Assembly: GCA_900473045.1 (NCBI GenBank)
Contig: UCKS01000019.1
Coordinates: 151,306-215,305 of the forward strand
Direction of reading: 5' to 3'
DNA from: Hyphomicrobiales bacterium
GTDB taxonomy: Bacteria > Pseudomonadota > Alphaproteobacteria > Rhizobiales > Rhizobiaceae
DNA: 64,000 nucleotides
Below, in pieces: positions 27,343 to 37,322 of this stretch (positions within the stretch are counted from its first letter, which is position 1; each line of letters begins with the position of its first letter). Below the pieces are notes generated by a model. That model made no database searches, was not told where the DNA came from, and was given only the letters and a program-made list of their open reading frames with translations. The position numbers and the translations under genes were made by a program.

Positions 27343-27821
27343 ACGCTTCCGTTGGCAAGGCTTTTCGCTGCCGCCAGTACTTCTTCGGCATGACCGGCGA
27401 CGTTCACCTTCGGCCAGATGCGCCGAATCACCCCATCGGGGCCGATCAGCAGGGTTGTCCGCTCGACCCCCATATATTTGCGGCCGTACATGCTCTTTTC
27501 GACCCAGACACCATAGCTGTTCAGGACAGACAGATCCTCGTCCGAGGCGAGGATGACGGACAGATCGTATTTCTTGGCAAATTTGTCGTGCTTCTTCACG
27601 GAGTCGGGCGACATGCCGATAACCACCGCACCAACTGCGGAAAACTCGCTCAGCAGGCCGCTAAACGCGATCGATTCGGTGGTGCAGCTGCTGGTGTCGT
27701 CCTTCGGGTAGAAGAAAAGCACAACGGACTTTCCCTTGAAATCCGACAGCGAGACGGCTCCGCCGCCGTCACGAGGCAGGGTAAAGCCGGGTGCAATTGC
27801 GCCTTCAGTCAGATTCGCCAT
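27339..27821 (-). CDS. bcp: Thioredoxin-dependent peroxiredoxin, Bcp/PrxQ type
   Basis: A 160-residue Bcp-type peroxiredoxin that reduces hydroperoxides. The peroxidatic cysteine is Cys46 in DDTSSCTTES. The second cysteine found five residues later in many Bcp proteins (CTTEAC) is replaced by Ile51, so the enzyme is of the one-cysteine or intermolecular type. The SSC in place of the usual PGC is also a departure. AAGGAATAACC before ATG 27821 supports the start. The gene is followed by DUF455 with a GTGA overlap. Confidence 0.92.
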   Translation of the reverse strand: MANLTEGAIAPGFTLPRDGGGAVSLSDFKGKSVVLFFYPKDDTSSCTTESIAFSGLLSEFSAVGAVVIGMSPDSVKKHDKFAKKYDLSVILASDEDLSVLNSYGVWVEKSMYGRKYMGVERTTLLIGPDGVIRRIWPKVNVAGHAEEVLAAAKSLANGSV

Positions 27822-28183
27822 GGTTATTCCTTTATTTTGGGGCATGTGCCGCAAAAGCTTGTCGCATGAGGCATATCCAATCGGAACCCGGCCCGTCCAG
27901 CGCCGCAGCGTTCGAGAGATGTTTCACGCACAGGGAAGATGGGGAAGGACAGACATCGTTTGCCCAGAGATCGTTCTTTGCCTACTGTGCAACGAATGCA
28001 AATGCCGAAAGATGCTTCGGTACACCATTGGTGTATCCGGGCAATAACATGAGAGAAATCAACCACCTATGACGTGTGTCGGCATCATGGGCATGGACCC
28101 GCCTGATGCCGCGAGATCAAATCGCAGCAGATTGGAAAATACCGCATGATTCTTTTTCACACTTCCGGAGGCAGCCGGCACTG
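27822..28183. other. Divergent intergenic region bcp / AsmA-like gene
   Basis: About 360 bases holding the promoters of both genes. Short open frames here (for example an in-frame upstream extension of the large gene from 28076) have no ribosome site. The region is less GC-rich than its flanks. No regulator site was recognised. Confidence 0.5.
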
Positions 28184-31100
28184 ATGAATGAAATCCGCGG
28201 CGAAAAAGTATCGTTTCGCAAGGACGACATTATTGCTCTGCATTCCCTGCCGTCGGCGCAGGCCCATGATCCGTGCATTGTCCACGCGCCGAACAAGCGT
28301 GGGGCCGCACATCTCGTCTTCACCACAACGATCGTTGTTACGGCAATTTTCCTGCTGCTTGGGGCAGCTGTTCTGGCCGCTATAGAAAGCGGGTTGCTGG
28401 ACGGGCCGCTCAACGCGCGGGCGCAGACGGCCCTGAATTCCGCCATTGGCGGTGGTTATCATGCCGAAGTCGGCAGCACGGTGTTGCGCGTGACAGCCAG
28501 TGGTGCGCTCGCACTCAAGGCGCAGGACGTGACGCTGGTGGAAAACGCGTCCAACAAACGTCTGGTCACCACCAATTCCGTCTTTATCGAACTCAGTCCT
28601 TTAGCCTTGTTGACTGGCCGGATTGCCGTGTCGCGGCTGGAAGCTGAAGGGGCGACACTTGATCCGTCCTTGCTGCCGCAGGGCAAGCCGATCGATCTGA
28701 TGGCCATTCGCGTCGCCGATGTTGCCGGCGGGCTGGAGGTTGTTTTCAAGCAGATCGACAGCATTTCGCAATTGATCAGCCGCAGCAATACCGAAACCGT
28801 CCGCATCGCCGACCTACGATTGTCGTTTGCCGGTCTTCGCCAGCGCATCGTCCCCGTCGTAGTGGAAACCCTGGATTTCAAACGCACGGCCGATGGCTCG
28901 ATGCAGATCGACGGTGCCTTCTCCGTCGATGGACAATCGTCGGAACTGCATCTGCGTGCCGACCGCCAGAGCGGGCGGATCACCACGCTCAACGGTTCCG
29001 CCGTCGGCTTGCCGCTGTCTGCCTTCCTGCATCGCAACGGTACCGCGACGGAGCTTGCATTCGGGGTGACCAGCAGCGCCGATCTTACCATCAAGGCGTC
29101 GCGCGCCGCCGAAAACGCAATGCCGACGCTGCAGTTGAACGGCCGTTCCAACGGTGGCGCATTCGATGCGGGCGGGTTCACCTCCGAGCTTAAGCCCTCC
29201 GAGCTCAATGTCAGCTATGATTTCGCCCGCAACAAAATCGAGATTCTACCTTCGATGGTGCGCGTTGGCCGGTCGACTTTCCCATTTACCGGCGCGATTG
29301 CCGACCTTGATCCGGCGGTACTTGCCGGGAAAAACGGTTTTTCGATCGACCTCCTGCTGCAATCGGCCAGTTCGTCTCCTGTCGATGTCTCCGAGGCCCC
29401 GCTGATCTTCGATGCCAAGGCACAGGGGCGATTCCTGCCGGAAACGCATGAGCTTGTATTTCAGGAACTGACAGTGGCGAGCGCTCTCGGCACGGCTGCC
29501 GGTTCACTGTCCATGACCTTCGGAGACACCTCGCCACAGATCAGCTTTGCGCTCTTAACCAGCAAGATCGAGGCTGCAGCCGTAAAACAGCTCTGGCCCT
29601 GGTGGGTTGGCAAGACGGCCCGGCGCTGGGTGGTCAACAATATCTTCGGCGGCACGGTCACGGATGGTAAACTCGAAGTCTTCCTGCCGATGGGACGCAT
29701 CACGCGCACGGTTGGTCCCATCGATCTGAATGCCGAGGAGTTGAGCGTTCAATTTAACATCGCCGATACGAGGGTCAATCTGGCTGGTGACATTCCGCCG
29801 TTGCGCGATGCCTCCGGCGCCTTCAAGCTGAAAGGCGAGCGCATGGATGTGGAGATCGAACGCGGAACGGCCTATTTCCCATCGGGACGCTCCGCCACGG
29901 TGACCGGTGGTGATTTCGTCATCCCCAATACCTATGAAAAGCCGTTGATTGCCGAAATGAAACTCGATGTCGCGGGACAGGCCGACGCCATGGCCGAGCT
30001 TGTCAGCTCCAGGCCAATCCTTGCGCTGCAGCGGACCCCGTTCAAGCCAGAGGATTTTTCAGGCGAGATGACGGCCGAGGTCGGCGCGCGGTTCGGTCTG
30101 ATCGCCGCCCAGAATCCGCCGCCGCCGCTCTGGCAGGCGCAGATGCTGCTGAATGGCGTGACCGTCAACAAACCTTTTTCCGGCCATAATGTTTCGGACA
30201 TCAACGGCACCTTGCGGATCGACCCAAACCAGGCCGTGCTGGACGCCAAGGCCGATATTGATGGGGGGGAGATGAATATTTCCGTCATCGAGCCCGTCGG
30301 ATCAGCCAGCACGGTGACGCGCAAGCGCGAGATTTCCGGGACACTGAACGATAGCGAGCTTGCCAAGCTGGCCCCAGGGCTTGCCGGCATCATCAGTGGG
30401 CCTGTGATGCTCGATATCCTGATGAATGACAGCGACCGGCAGACGATATCCGCTGATCTCGGCAATGCCTCCATTTCGCTTCCCTGGATCGGCTGGTCGA
30501 AAGGTGCCGGTATTGGCGCCAAGGCGACCTTTTCGGCGTCCACCACCGACGGTGTCACGCAGATCGATGCTCTGAAACTGGATGGCGACGGCTTCGGTGC
30601 TGCGGGTGCACTTGTGCTCGACAAGTCAGGTTTGAATTCCGGAGAGTTTTCCTCGGTTCAACTCTCCAAGGGCGATAATTATGCGATCAGCATCAAGCGT
30701 CAGAAAGGTGGCTTTGCCGTCAACGTCAATGGATCGTCCGCCGATATGCGCCCGGTCATCGAAAGCCTGCGCAGCGGGTCAGGCGACGGAGATGGTGGTG
30801 GCGATGGCAAGCGGATCGCCATCAGCGCCAATCTTCAACAGGTGACCGGCTTTCACTCCGAGACGCTGTCCAACGTCAATCTGAGCTATGCGGCCAGAGG
30901 CAAGCAGATCGACGCCGTCGATCTTTCGGCGGTGACCGACAGCGGCCAGGCTGTGGTGGCCACATTGACGAAAAACGGTGCCGACAACATCCTGGAATTG
31001 ACCAGCGGCGATGCCGGCTCGCTGGCGCGATTTGCCAATATCTACAGCAATATGCGCGGTGGCTTGCTGAACTTGAAGCTCCGCGATCGCGGTGGCAACT

Positions 31101-31582
31101 CCTGGCGTGGAAGTGTCGACATCCGCAAGTTTTCACTGGTCAACGAGGCAAGGCTGCAATCGATCGTGTCGACGCCCACGGGCGCTGATGGCAGAAGCCT
31201 GAACCAGGCAGTGAAGAAGAACATCGATGTCAGCTCGGCCCGCTTCGAGCGCGGCTCCGCCAATGTGGCGCTCGACAATGGATCGATCGCGATCGACAGC
31301 GGGGTAGTGCGTGGTGTTGATGTCGGCGCCACGTTCCAGGGCACGGTGCGCGACAAGAGCGGCAATATGGACATGACCGGAACGTTCATGCCCGCCTATG
31401 GGCTCAACCGTCTGTTCGGCGAACTGCCGATCATCGGCGTTCTTCTCGGCAACGGCCGTGACCGGGGCCTGCTCGGGATCACCTTCAAGCTGGTCGGCCC
31501 CTTCGCAAAGCCGAACCTGACGATCAATCCGCTGTCGATCATCGCGCCCGGCGTGTTCCGCAGTATCTTTGAATTCCAATAA
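28184..31582 (+). CDS. YhdP/AsmA-like protein (DUF3971 + AsmA C-terminal domain)
   Basis: A 1132-residue protein with one N-terminal transmembrane helix (about 46-70) and a long periplasmic body. The body resembles DUF3971 (middle) and the AsmA-like C-terminal domain, ending with YGLNRLFGELPIIGVLLGN and the NPLSIIAPGVFRSIF segment typical of YhdP. AsmA/YhdP/TamB proteins are thought to form bridge-like grooves moving phospholipid between the membranes (recent family knowledge). The start at 28184 has GGAGG about 13 bases upstream. It is a single gene ending in a bidirectional terminator shared with tyrS. Confidence 0.85.
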   Translation: MNEIRGEKVSFRKDDIIALHSLPSAQAHDPCIVHAPNKRGAAHLVFTTTIVVTAIFLLLGAAVLAAIESGLLDGPLNARAQTALNSAIGGGYHAEVGSTVLRVTASGALALKAQDVTLVENASNKRLVTTNSVFIELSPLALLTGRIAVSRLEAEGATLDPSLLPQGKPIDLMAIRVADVAGGLEVVFKQIDSISQLISRSNTETVRIADLRLSFAGLRQRIVPVVVETLDFKRTADGSMQIDGAFSVDGQSSELHLRADRQSGRITTLNGSAVGLPLSAFLHRNGTATELAFGVTSSADLTIKASRAAENAMPTLQLNGRSNGGAFDAGGFTSELKPSELNVSYDFARNKIEILPSMVRVGRSTFPFTGAIADLDPAVLAGKNGFSIDLLLQSASSSPVDVSEAPLIFDAKAQGRFLPETHELVFQELTVASALGTAAGSLSMTFGDTSPQISFALLTSKIEAAAVKQLWPWWVGKTARRWVVNNIFGGTVTDGKLEVFLPMGRITRTVGPIDLNAEELSVQFNIADTRVNLAGDIPPLRDASGAFKLKGERMDVEIERGTAYFPSGRSATVTGGDFVIPNTYEKPLIAEMKLDVAGQADAMAELVSSRPILALQRTPFKPEDFSGEMTAEVGARFGLIAAQNPPPPLWQAQMLLNGVTVNKPFSGHNVSDINGTLRIDPNQAVLDAKADIDGGEMNISVIEPVGSASTVTRKREISGTLNDSELAKLAPGLAGIISGPVMLDILMNDSDRQTISADLGNASISLPWIGWSKGAGIGAKATFSASTTDGVTQIDALKLDGDGFGAAGALVLDKSGLNSGEFSSVQLSKGDNYAISIKRQKGGFAVNVNGSSADMRPVIESLRSGSGDGDGGGDGKRIAISANLQQVTGFHSETLSNVNLSYAARGKQIDAVDLSAVTDSGQAVVATLTKNGADNILELTSGDAGSLARFANIYSNMRGGLLNLKLRDRGGNSWRGSVDIRKFSLVNEARLQSIVSTPTGADGRSLNQAVKKNIDVSSARFERGSANVALDNGSIAIDSGVVRGVDVGATFQGTVRDKSGNMDMTGTFMPAYGLNRLFGELPIIGVLLGNGRDRGLLGITFKLVGPFAKPNLTINPLSIIAPGVFRSIFEFQ

Positions 31583-31609
31583 AAAACCGGCGGGATCGCC
31601 GCCGGTTTT
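31583..31609. terminator. Bidirectional terminator between the YhdP-like gene and tyrS
   Basis: Perfect AAAACCGGCGG-N5-CCGCCGGTTTT stem immediately past the plus-strand stop, with A-run and T-run on the two sides, serving both convergent genes. Confidence 0.88.
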
Positions 31610-31634
31610 CATGTCTTATCATCATACCCGGAGT

Positions 31635-32888
31635 TTAGGCTGGCCGGACGAGAATGTGCTTCTTCTTGCCGAGCGACAGCTTGATGACGCCATCTACCGT
31701 CACGTCACCGGTGCCGATCACTTGGCGATCGTCACTGACCACGGCATCGTTGAGACGAACGGCGCCGTCTTTCAGGAACTGCCGCACCTTGCCGTTTGAT
31801 TCGGCCAGACCGGCCCGCACGAACAGCGCGAGAACCCCGACGCCAGCTTCAAGCTCCGCCGCCGGTACGTCGATGGACGGCAGGTTGGCTGCAAGCGCGC
31901 CTTCCTCGAAGGTCTTGCGAGCAGTCTCCGCTGCCTCTTCCGCTGCTGCACGGCCATGGAGGATCGCGGTCACTTCGGTTGCGAGGATCTTTTTTACTTC
32001 GTTGAGTTCTGCTCCGCCGATTGCCGATAGGCGGGCAATCTCCGTCATCGGCAGCGTCGTAAACAGTTTCAGGAAACGGCTGACGTCGGCGTCTTCGGTG
32101 TTGCGCCAGTATTGCCAGAAATCATAGACTGACAGCAGATCGGCATTGAGCCAGACTGCGCCGGAGGCAGATTTGCCCATCTTGGCCCCGGACGATGTGG
32201 TCAAGAGCGGCGATGTCAGGGCGTAGAGCTGCGGCGTACCCATCCGGTGACCGAGGTCGATACCGTTGATGATGTTGCCCCACTGGTCGGAACCGCCCAT
32301 CTGTAAACGGCAATCGTAACGCTTGGCCAGTTCGACGAAATCGTAGGCCTGCAGGATCATATAGTTGAATTCGAGGAAGGAAAGCGATTGCTCGCGATCC
32401 AGCCGGGTCTTGACGCTGTCGAAAGCCAGCATGCGGTTGACCGAGAAATGGCGGCCGACGTCACGTAGGAATTCCAGATAGTTGAGCGGCCGCAACCATT
32501 CGGCATTGTTGATCATCCGTGCGCCGCTCGGACCATCATTGTAATTCAGGTAGTTGGAGAAAACGTGCTTCAGCGAGGTAATGTTGTCCTCGATCATGTC
32601 AACCGTCATCAGCTTTCGCGCCTCTTCCTTGAAAGACGGGTCGCCGACCATGCCTGTGCCGCCACCCATCAGCGAGATCGGACGATGACCGGTGGCTTGG
32701 AGCCAATGCAGTAGCATGATCTGCGTCAGGTGTCCGACATGGAGGCTCGATGCCGTCGGATCATAGCCGATATAGGCCGTCACGGTTTCCTTGTTGAACA
32801 GCGCATCCAGTCCGGCATTGTCGGATGTCTGGTGGATGAAGCCGCGTTCGTGGAGGGTGTGCAGGAAATCGGACTTGAATTCGGACAT
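31635..32888 (-). CDS. tyrS: Tyrosyl-tRNA synthetase
   Basis: A 417-residue class Ic aminoacyl-tRNA synthetase. The HIGH-type motif is SSLHVGHL and the KMSKS-type motif is AKMGKS; the tyrosine pocket YMILQAYDF and GGSDQWGN are present. A C-terminal S4 RNA-binding domain (about 350-415) ends the protein. The start [12 protein letters not shown] is the usual bacterial position; a 30-codon extension with GTG is not supported. Divergent from anmK. Confidence 0.95.
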   Translation of the reverse strand: MSEFKSDFLHTLHERGFIHQTSDNAGLDALFNKETVTAYIGYDPTASSLHVGHLTQIMLLHWLQATGHRPISLMGGGTGMVGDPSFKEEARKLMTVDMIEDNITSLKHVFSNYLNYNDGPSGARMINNAEWLRPLNYLEFLRDVGRHFSVNRMLAFDSVKTRLDREQSLSFLEFNYMILQAYDFVELAKRYDCRLQMGGSDQWGNIINGIDLGHRMGTPQLYALTSPLLTTSSGAKMGKSASGAVWLNADLLSVYDFWQYWRNTEDADVSRFLKLFTTLPMTEIARLSAIGGAELNEVKKILATEVTAILHGRAAAEEAAETARKTFEEGALAANLPSIDVPAAELEAGVGVLALFVRAGLAESNGKVRQFLKDGAVRLNDAVVSDDRQVIGTGDVTVDGVIKLSLGKKKHILVRPA

Positions 32889-33019
32889 GACCTGTCTCTT
32901 TCGGTGGGCTGTTTGGAGAAGAATGAGTGCTTGCTGGATATTTGCGCGGCGTTTAGCACTGTTTGGCGAAAAGTGCACCTGTTTGCATCGGGAATGTTTG
33001 CTTGGGAGTTGAGTGCGGG

Positions 33020-34147
33020 ATGGCGCAGATGAAGACGGCGATCGGGCTGATGAGCGGTACCAGCATGGACGGGATCGACATTGCGCTCATTCGAACCGAT
33101 GGCCGCGACAGGGTCGAGCGCGGCCCGTTCATGGGTGTTTCCTACGAGCCGGCTTTCAGGAACCGGCTGAAATCGGCGTTGGACGAAGCGCGCACGCTGA
33201 CGGGCAGGACGGAGCGGCCGGGCGACCTGGGCGCCATCGAGCGAAACCTGACGTTACGGCATGCCGTTGCGGTCAATGATTTTCTGGCTCACAACGGGTT
33301 GTCTTCAGCCGATATCGATGTGATCGGATTTCACGGGCAGACCGTTCTGCATCGCCCGAATGAGGCGCTGACCGTTCAGCTGGGCGATGGCGCGCTGCTG
33401 GCGCAATTGACGGGCATTGCCGTCGTCCACGACATGCGCGCCAATGACATGACCCATGGCGGGCAGGGCGCACCTCTCATTCCTGTCTATCATGCCGCTC
33501 TCGCCCGAAACGCTGGCCAAGCTGCCCCGCTGGTTTTCGTCAACATCGGCGGCATTTCCAATCTGACCTTCATCGGCACGCAAGGCGACATCGTCGCCTA
33601 TGACAGCGGTCCGGGAAATACGTTGATCGACCAATGGGTGGAGACCCATACGGGGAGCGCCTTCGATCAGGATGGCGCGATCGCCAATGCCGGTAGCATC
33701 ATTCCGGGGCTGGCTGACCGTTATCTCGACCATTCGTTTTTTTCATCCAACCAGCGCCGCTCGCTTGATCGCAACGATTTTTCGCCGCCGACGGCTACGG
33801 ATGCCGCTTTGGCGGACGGCGCGCGCACTCTTGCCTACGTGACGGCTGCTGCCATTCTCAAATCATCCAGGCACCTGCCAGAACGACCCCGCGCCTATGT
33901 CATCTGCGGTGGCGGGCGCCTCAACCCGGTGATCATGGCCGACCTTCGCAGGCTCGCGGCGCAGGAAGATGCAACGGTTATGGTTGCCGAGCAGGCGGGG
34001 CTTGATGGCGATGCCATGGAGGCGGAGGCCTGGGCCTATCTGGCCGTGCGTTCGCTTGAAGGATTGCCGCTGACATTTCCCGGCACCACGGGAGTTGAAC
34101 AACCGGTCACCGGCGGCATCTTCAATGCGGTTTTGAAGCCTCTGTGA
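33020..34147 (+). CDS. anmK: Anhydro-N-acetylmuramic acid kinase
   Basis: A 375-residue sugar kinase of the ASKHA fold that converts 1,6-anhydro-MurNAc to MurNAc-6-phosphate in peptidoglycan recycling. The phosphate-1 loop [12 protein letters not shown] (near 10-21), [21 protein letters not shown] and the [12 protein letters not shown] segment are diagnostic. A GGGAG lies about 11 bases upstream of ATG 33020; ATG 33029 is an alternative. It is divergent from tyrS, a common rhizobial arrangement. Family assignment is firm. Confidence 0.94.
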   Translation: MAQMKTAIGLMSGTSMDGIDIALIRTDGRDRVERGPFMGVSYEPAFRNRLKSALDEARTLTGRTERPGDLGAIERNLTLRHAVAVNDFLAHNGLSSADIDVIGFHGQTVLHRPNEALTVQLGDGALLAQLTGIAVVHDMRANDMTHGGQGAPLIPVYHAALARNAGQAAPLVFVNIGGISNLTFIGTQGDIVAYDSGPGNTLIDQWVETHTGSAFDQDGAIANAGSIIPGLADRYLDHSFFSSNQRRSLDRNDFSPPTATDAALADGARTLAYVTAAAILKSSRHLPERPRAYVICGGGRLNPVIMADLRRLAAQEDATVMVAEQAGLDGDAMEAEAWAYLAVRSLEGLPLTFPGTTGVEQPVTGGIFNAVLKPL

Positions 34148-34268
34148 TCGACTGAAATTAACGTTTCTTTTCCCCTGCGCAGATACCATTCTTCACGAAT
34201 CTGCAACGCCCTGGCGGCATGGCGGAGGGGAACACACGGCGTGTGTGTTTCCGAAACGGACATATCCG

Positions 34269-35462
34269 ATGAACGGCGCGCTTTTTCTACTGACGGTCAA
34301 TTTCTTGGTAGCGCAGCTTTTTAGCGCGTTTTTCCTCGTCATCTCCAGGCGTAGCCGCATTCCGTCGGCAGGGCGCTGGTTTGCGGCCGCGTTCGCGGTT
34401 GCCTCGCTTTCGGCAGTCTTCGAGGTGATGATTCGCTATGGCGATTTCGACCGGATTGCCAGCTTTGGAGCATTCACTTCCCTGCTGAGCGCGCTGCTGA
34501 TGATTCGCGTTGGCATCGGCCGCCTGTATGCGGTGCCGGCGAGTATCTGGTCCATCACGGCGCTTCTCTGTGCCGCACTTCCGCTCAACCTGATGATCTA
34601 TGACTTGCCGCGCGGCACATTCGCCCATTCTCTCGGCTACCAGATTCCGTTCGCGATAGCGGAACTGATCTGCGCGGTGGCGGTCTACCGGTCCGGGCGC
34701 CGCGAGACCGCCGACCGGATCCTCATGACGCTGCTTTTGGTCACGGCCGGCAATTTTGCCAGCAAGGTCTACTTTGCCGTCAAATTCAGCGGAGGCGATA
34801 CGGCGCAAGCCTATCTTGGTAGCACCTATGCGCTGGTTTCCCAAAGCCTCAGTGCCGTGCTGGTCGTCTCGACAGGGCTGACATTGCTGGCCGTCATCGT
34901 CGTCGAAATCATGGATGACGCCAAGGCCAACTCTGAAATCGATCCACTGTCGGGGTTGTTGAACAGGCGGGGTTTCGACGCGCGCGTGAGCCAGATCCTT
35001 GCCCGCCCGATGTCCGCCTATCCGCACAGCGTGATCGTCTGCGATCTCGATCATTTCAAGGTCGTCAACGATACCTATGGTCATGCCGCCGGCGATCAGG
35101 TGATCCTGGCCTTTGGCCGTTTGCTTGCGGGACATGCGCCGCCGGAGGCGATTTGTGCGCGGTTCGGCGGTGAGGAGTTTGCCATTTTCCTGCCATCGAC
35201 GGGAGAAGCGACGGGGTACCTGTTCGCCCAGGGACTTCGCAACAGCTTCTCCGCGCTTGTGATTGCCGGATTGCCGGACACCGTTCGCCTGTCGGCCAGC
35301 TTTGGCGTTTGCGCGCTTGCCTCACCAAGCCAATCGATCGTTGATACGATCAAGGGAGCAGACGCAGCACTCTATGATGCCAAGAAGAGCGGGCGTAACC
35401 GGGTAAACCGCGCGGGGCAAGCCACACCGGCCAGCCCCGATGGATGGCAGGCTCAGGCCTGA
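34269..35462 (+). CDS. Membrane diguanylate cyclase (GGDEF)
   Basis: A 397-residue protein with seven hydrophobic helices in the first ~215 residues and a C-terminal GGDEF domain (about 222-390). The catalytic motif is RFGGEEF at 298-304, with the substrate-binding DLDHFKVVNDTYGHAAGD upstream, so it should make c-di-GMP. The inhibitory I-site RxxD, expected a few residues before the motif (about 287-290), reads AGHA, so product inhibition is probably absent. No EAL domain is present. The start is set by the first helix (MNGALFLLTVNF). Confidence 0.92.
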   Translation: MNGALFLLTVNFLVAQLFSAFFLVISRRSRIPSAGRWFAAAFAVASLSAVFEVMIRYGDFDRIASFGAFTSLLSALLMIRVGIGRLYAVPASIWSITALLCAALPLNLMIYDLPRGTFAHSLGYQIPFAIAELICAVAVYRSGRRETADRILMTLLLVTAGNFASKVYFAVKFSGGDTAQAYLGSTYALVSQSLSAVLVVSTGLTLLAVIVVEIMDDAKANSEIDPLSGLLNRRGFDARVSQILARPMSAYPHSVIVCDLDHFKVVNDTYGHAAGDQVILAFGRLLAGHAPPEAICARFGGEEFAIFLPSTGEATGYLFAQGLRNSFSALVIAGLPDTVRLSASFGVCALASPSQSIVDTIKGADAALYDAKKSGRNRVNRAGQATPASPDGWQAQA

Positions 35463-35531
35463 CGTCCATGTTGGTTGAGACAGCGGCCCGCTGCCGGGAC
35501 ACCCGGTAAAGTGCCCCGGCAGGTTGGAAAA

Positions 35532-36245
35532 TCAGGCCAACGCCAGAAACTGCGCCTTGCCTTCATGTAGAAAGCACGCCTTGGAAAAGAGGCTCGTATC
35601 GACACGATTGGGCAGACGGATATTTTGCAGGTCCGGCAAAGGCTTGTTTTGCGGGTCAAAGGAGCGATCGATCTGCGACACGAACGCGAGGATGATCCCA
35701 GCTTTTCGCGCAAAGGCTTGCAGGGCGACGAGTTGCTCTGAAAGCTCCGGCTTGTCTCTGCGTTGATCAAGGATTTGCAGATAGTCGATGACGGCGACGG
35801 TGCTGCGGGCAGCGCCTGCAAGATGACGGATGATGTAATCGGCGCAGATCTCGTCGTCCGTTACGATTTCCACGAGATCGCCAAGCCCAGGAGTGTCGCC
35901 TTCGAGCGACCGGATGCGCTCGCGGGTTTCATGTTCGGTGTATTCCAAGGTGAAGAACACGCTTCTCCTACCATCGCGAATGGCATCGAGCAGAATTTTT
36001 AAACCCAGCAATGTCTTGCCATGTCCGGGACGGGCGCCCAGCAAGACGATATCGCCATCGGTGAGCCGGGACAGGATATCTTTTTCGTCTGAAGGCGCGG
36101 AAACTTGCGCAGCAAGCAGGCTCCAGCCTGCGAAGCCCTCATCCCGCGCGATGCGATCCAAAGCGGCATGCAGGGCGATTTTTTCATCACGTGCCAATAA
36201 CTTGGCCCGGCGTTTCAGTTGGTAGATCGGGGCGGATAACCTCAT
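35532..36245 (-). CDS. Stand-alone DnaB-like RecA-fold ATPase
   Basis: A 237-residue protein with a single DnaB-type ATPase core. Walker A is GARPGHGKT (about 71-79), the FFTLEYTEHETRERI segment follows as in DnaB motif 1a, and Walker B is VAVIDYLQIL (about 150-159). It lacks the N-terminal primase-interacting domain of replicative DnaB, and at 237 residues is about half its size. A GGAGG 7 bases upstream of ATG 36245 supports the start. Convergent with the GGDEF gene. It could load or move on DNA, or be a regulator; function is unknown. Confidence 0.8.
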   Translation of the reverse strand: MRLSAPIYQLKRRAKLLARDEKIALHAALDRIARDEGFAGWSLLAAQVSAPSDEKDILSRLTDGDIVLLGARPGHGKTLLGLKILLDAIRDGRRSVFFTLEYTEHETRERIRSLEGDTPGLGDLVEIVTDDEICADYIIRHLAGAARSTVAVIDYLQILDQRRDKPELSEQLVALQAFARKAGIILAFVSQIDRSFDPQNKPLPDLQNIRLPNRVDTSLFSKACFLHEGKAQFLALA

Positions 36246-36486
36246 CGGAAAACCTCCATTGCGAGCAGAAAACGCAATCCCTCCTTATGCGGCGCTCGAA
36301 CAGATGGCTCGATGAGTGAAATACCCCGTATGAACGATACTTCCCCGATCGGAGGGAGGAGGCGCGGGCCAAGCCTGTGCCCTCATCAATATCGCGAGTC
36401 GAAGATTGCAACAAGGAGGAGGTGCTTGGTCGCCTGTGGCCGGTTCGCGACGTCAGCGGGCGCAACCCGCCATTCGGCGGCCTCGC
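36246..36486. other. Intergenic region upstream of the DnaB-like gene
   Basis: About 240 bases (325 with the terminator) without a convincing gene. It contains the DnaB-like gene's promoter and GGAGG-rich short segments such as GGAGGGAGGAGGC near 36350-36365 that do not precede a plausible frame. Confidence 0.45.
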
Positions 36487-36530
36487 AAAAAAAAAACGGC
36501 ATTCTGCGGCGGTCGAGCCGGCAGAACGCC
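36487..36530 (-). terminator. Terminator downstream of the alpha/beta hydrolase
   Basis: On the minus strand, GGCGTTCTGCCGG-N8-CCGCAGAATGCC with one mismatch, then G and a run of ten T. It lies 40 bases after the stop at 36571. Confidence 0.85.
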
Positions 36531-36570
36531 ATCGAAAGTACCCAGGGTCAGAAAATCGCCCCCCGCTTTA

Positions 36571-37248
36571 TTAGCGAATACGCTTTGCCGCTGGTTCTGG
36601 CGTCAGTTCGCCATTCAGCCGCCGGTCGAGGTAATCCTCGCATTCGGCCATCAGAGTATCGACCTGGCCGTTGAAGAAGTGGTTTGCACCCGGCACGGTC
36701 TTGTGGGTGATCAAGATACCCTTCTGGGCCTTCAGCTTGTCGACCAGCGTGTTGACGTCCTTTTCAGGCGCCACCTTGTCGAGGTCGCCGTTGATGATCA
36801 GGCCGGACGACGGGCAGGGAGCGAGGAACGAGAAGTCGTAGGTGTTCGGCTGCGGCGCGATCGACATGAAGCCTTCGATTTCGGGACGGCGCATCAAAAG
36901 CTGCATGCCGATCCAGGAACCAAAGGAATAACCGGCGACCCAGCAGCTCTTCGAATCAGGATGCATGCTCTGCACCCAGTCGAGCGCCGACGCCGCATCC
37001 GACAGTTCGCCGGCGCCGTGGTCGAACTCGCCCTGGCTGCGGCCGATCGAGCGGAAATTGAACCGAAGAGTCGTAAATCCGCGCTTCTGGAACATGTAGA
37101 ACAGCTGGTATACAATCTGGTTGTTCATCGTACCGCCAAACTGCGGATGCGGATGCAGGACGATGGCGATCGGGGCGTTCTTCTGCTTGGACGGCTGGTA
37201 ACGGCCTTCGAGGCGACCGGCCGGTCCGTTGAAGATGATTTCGGGCAT
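36571..37248 (-). CDS. Alpha/beta hydrolase
   Basis: A 225-residue serine hydrolase. The oxyanion HG-like motif LHPHPQFGG lies near 31-39, the nucleophile Ser in AGYSFGSW (near 105), the acid in INGDLDKV (near 156), and the His in GANHFFNG (near 189). Members of this family are common beside suf genes in rhizobia and are annotated as dienelactone-hydrolase-like; the substrate is unknown. It is divergent from the suf operon, with 225 bases in between. Confidence 0.85.
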   Translation of the reverse strand: MPEIIFNGPAGRLEGRYQPSKQKNAPIAIVLHPHPQFGGTMNNQIVYQLFYMFQKRGFTTLRFNFRSIGRSQGEFDHGAGELSDAASALDWVQSMHPDSKSCWVAGYSFGSWIGMQLLMRRPEIEGFMSIAPQPNTYDFSFLAPCPSSGLIINGDLDKVAPEKDVNTLVDKLKAQKGILITHKTVPGANHFFNGQVDTLMAECEDYLDRRLNGELTPEPAAKRIR

Positions 37249-37322
37249 TGGCTCTCCGGGCTTGATTCTGGGACTAAAAACCTGTTCAGCGCTGATGCAG
37301 TCTTGACGAAAGCAGTCAGCTT

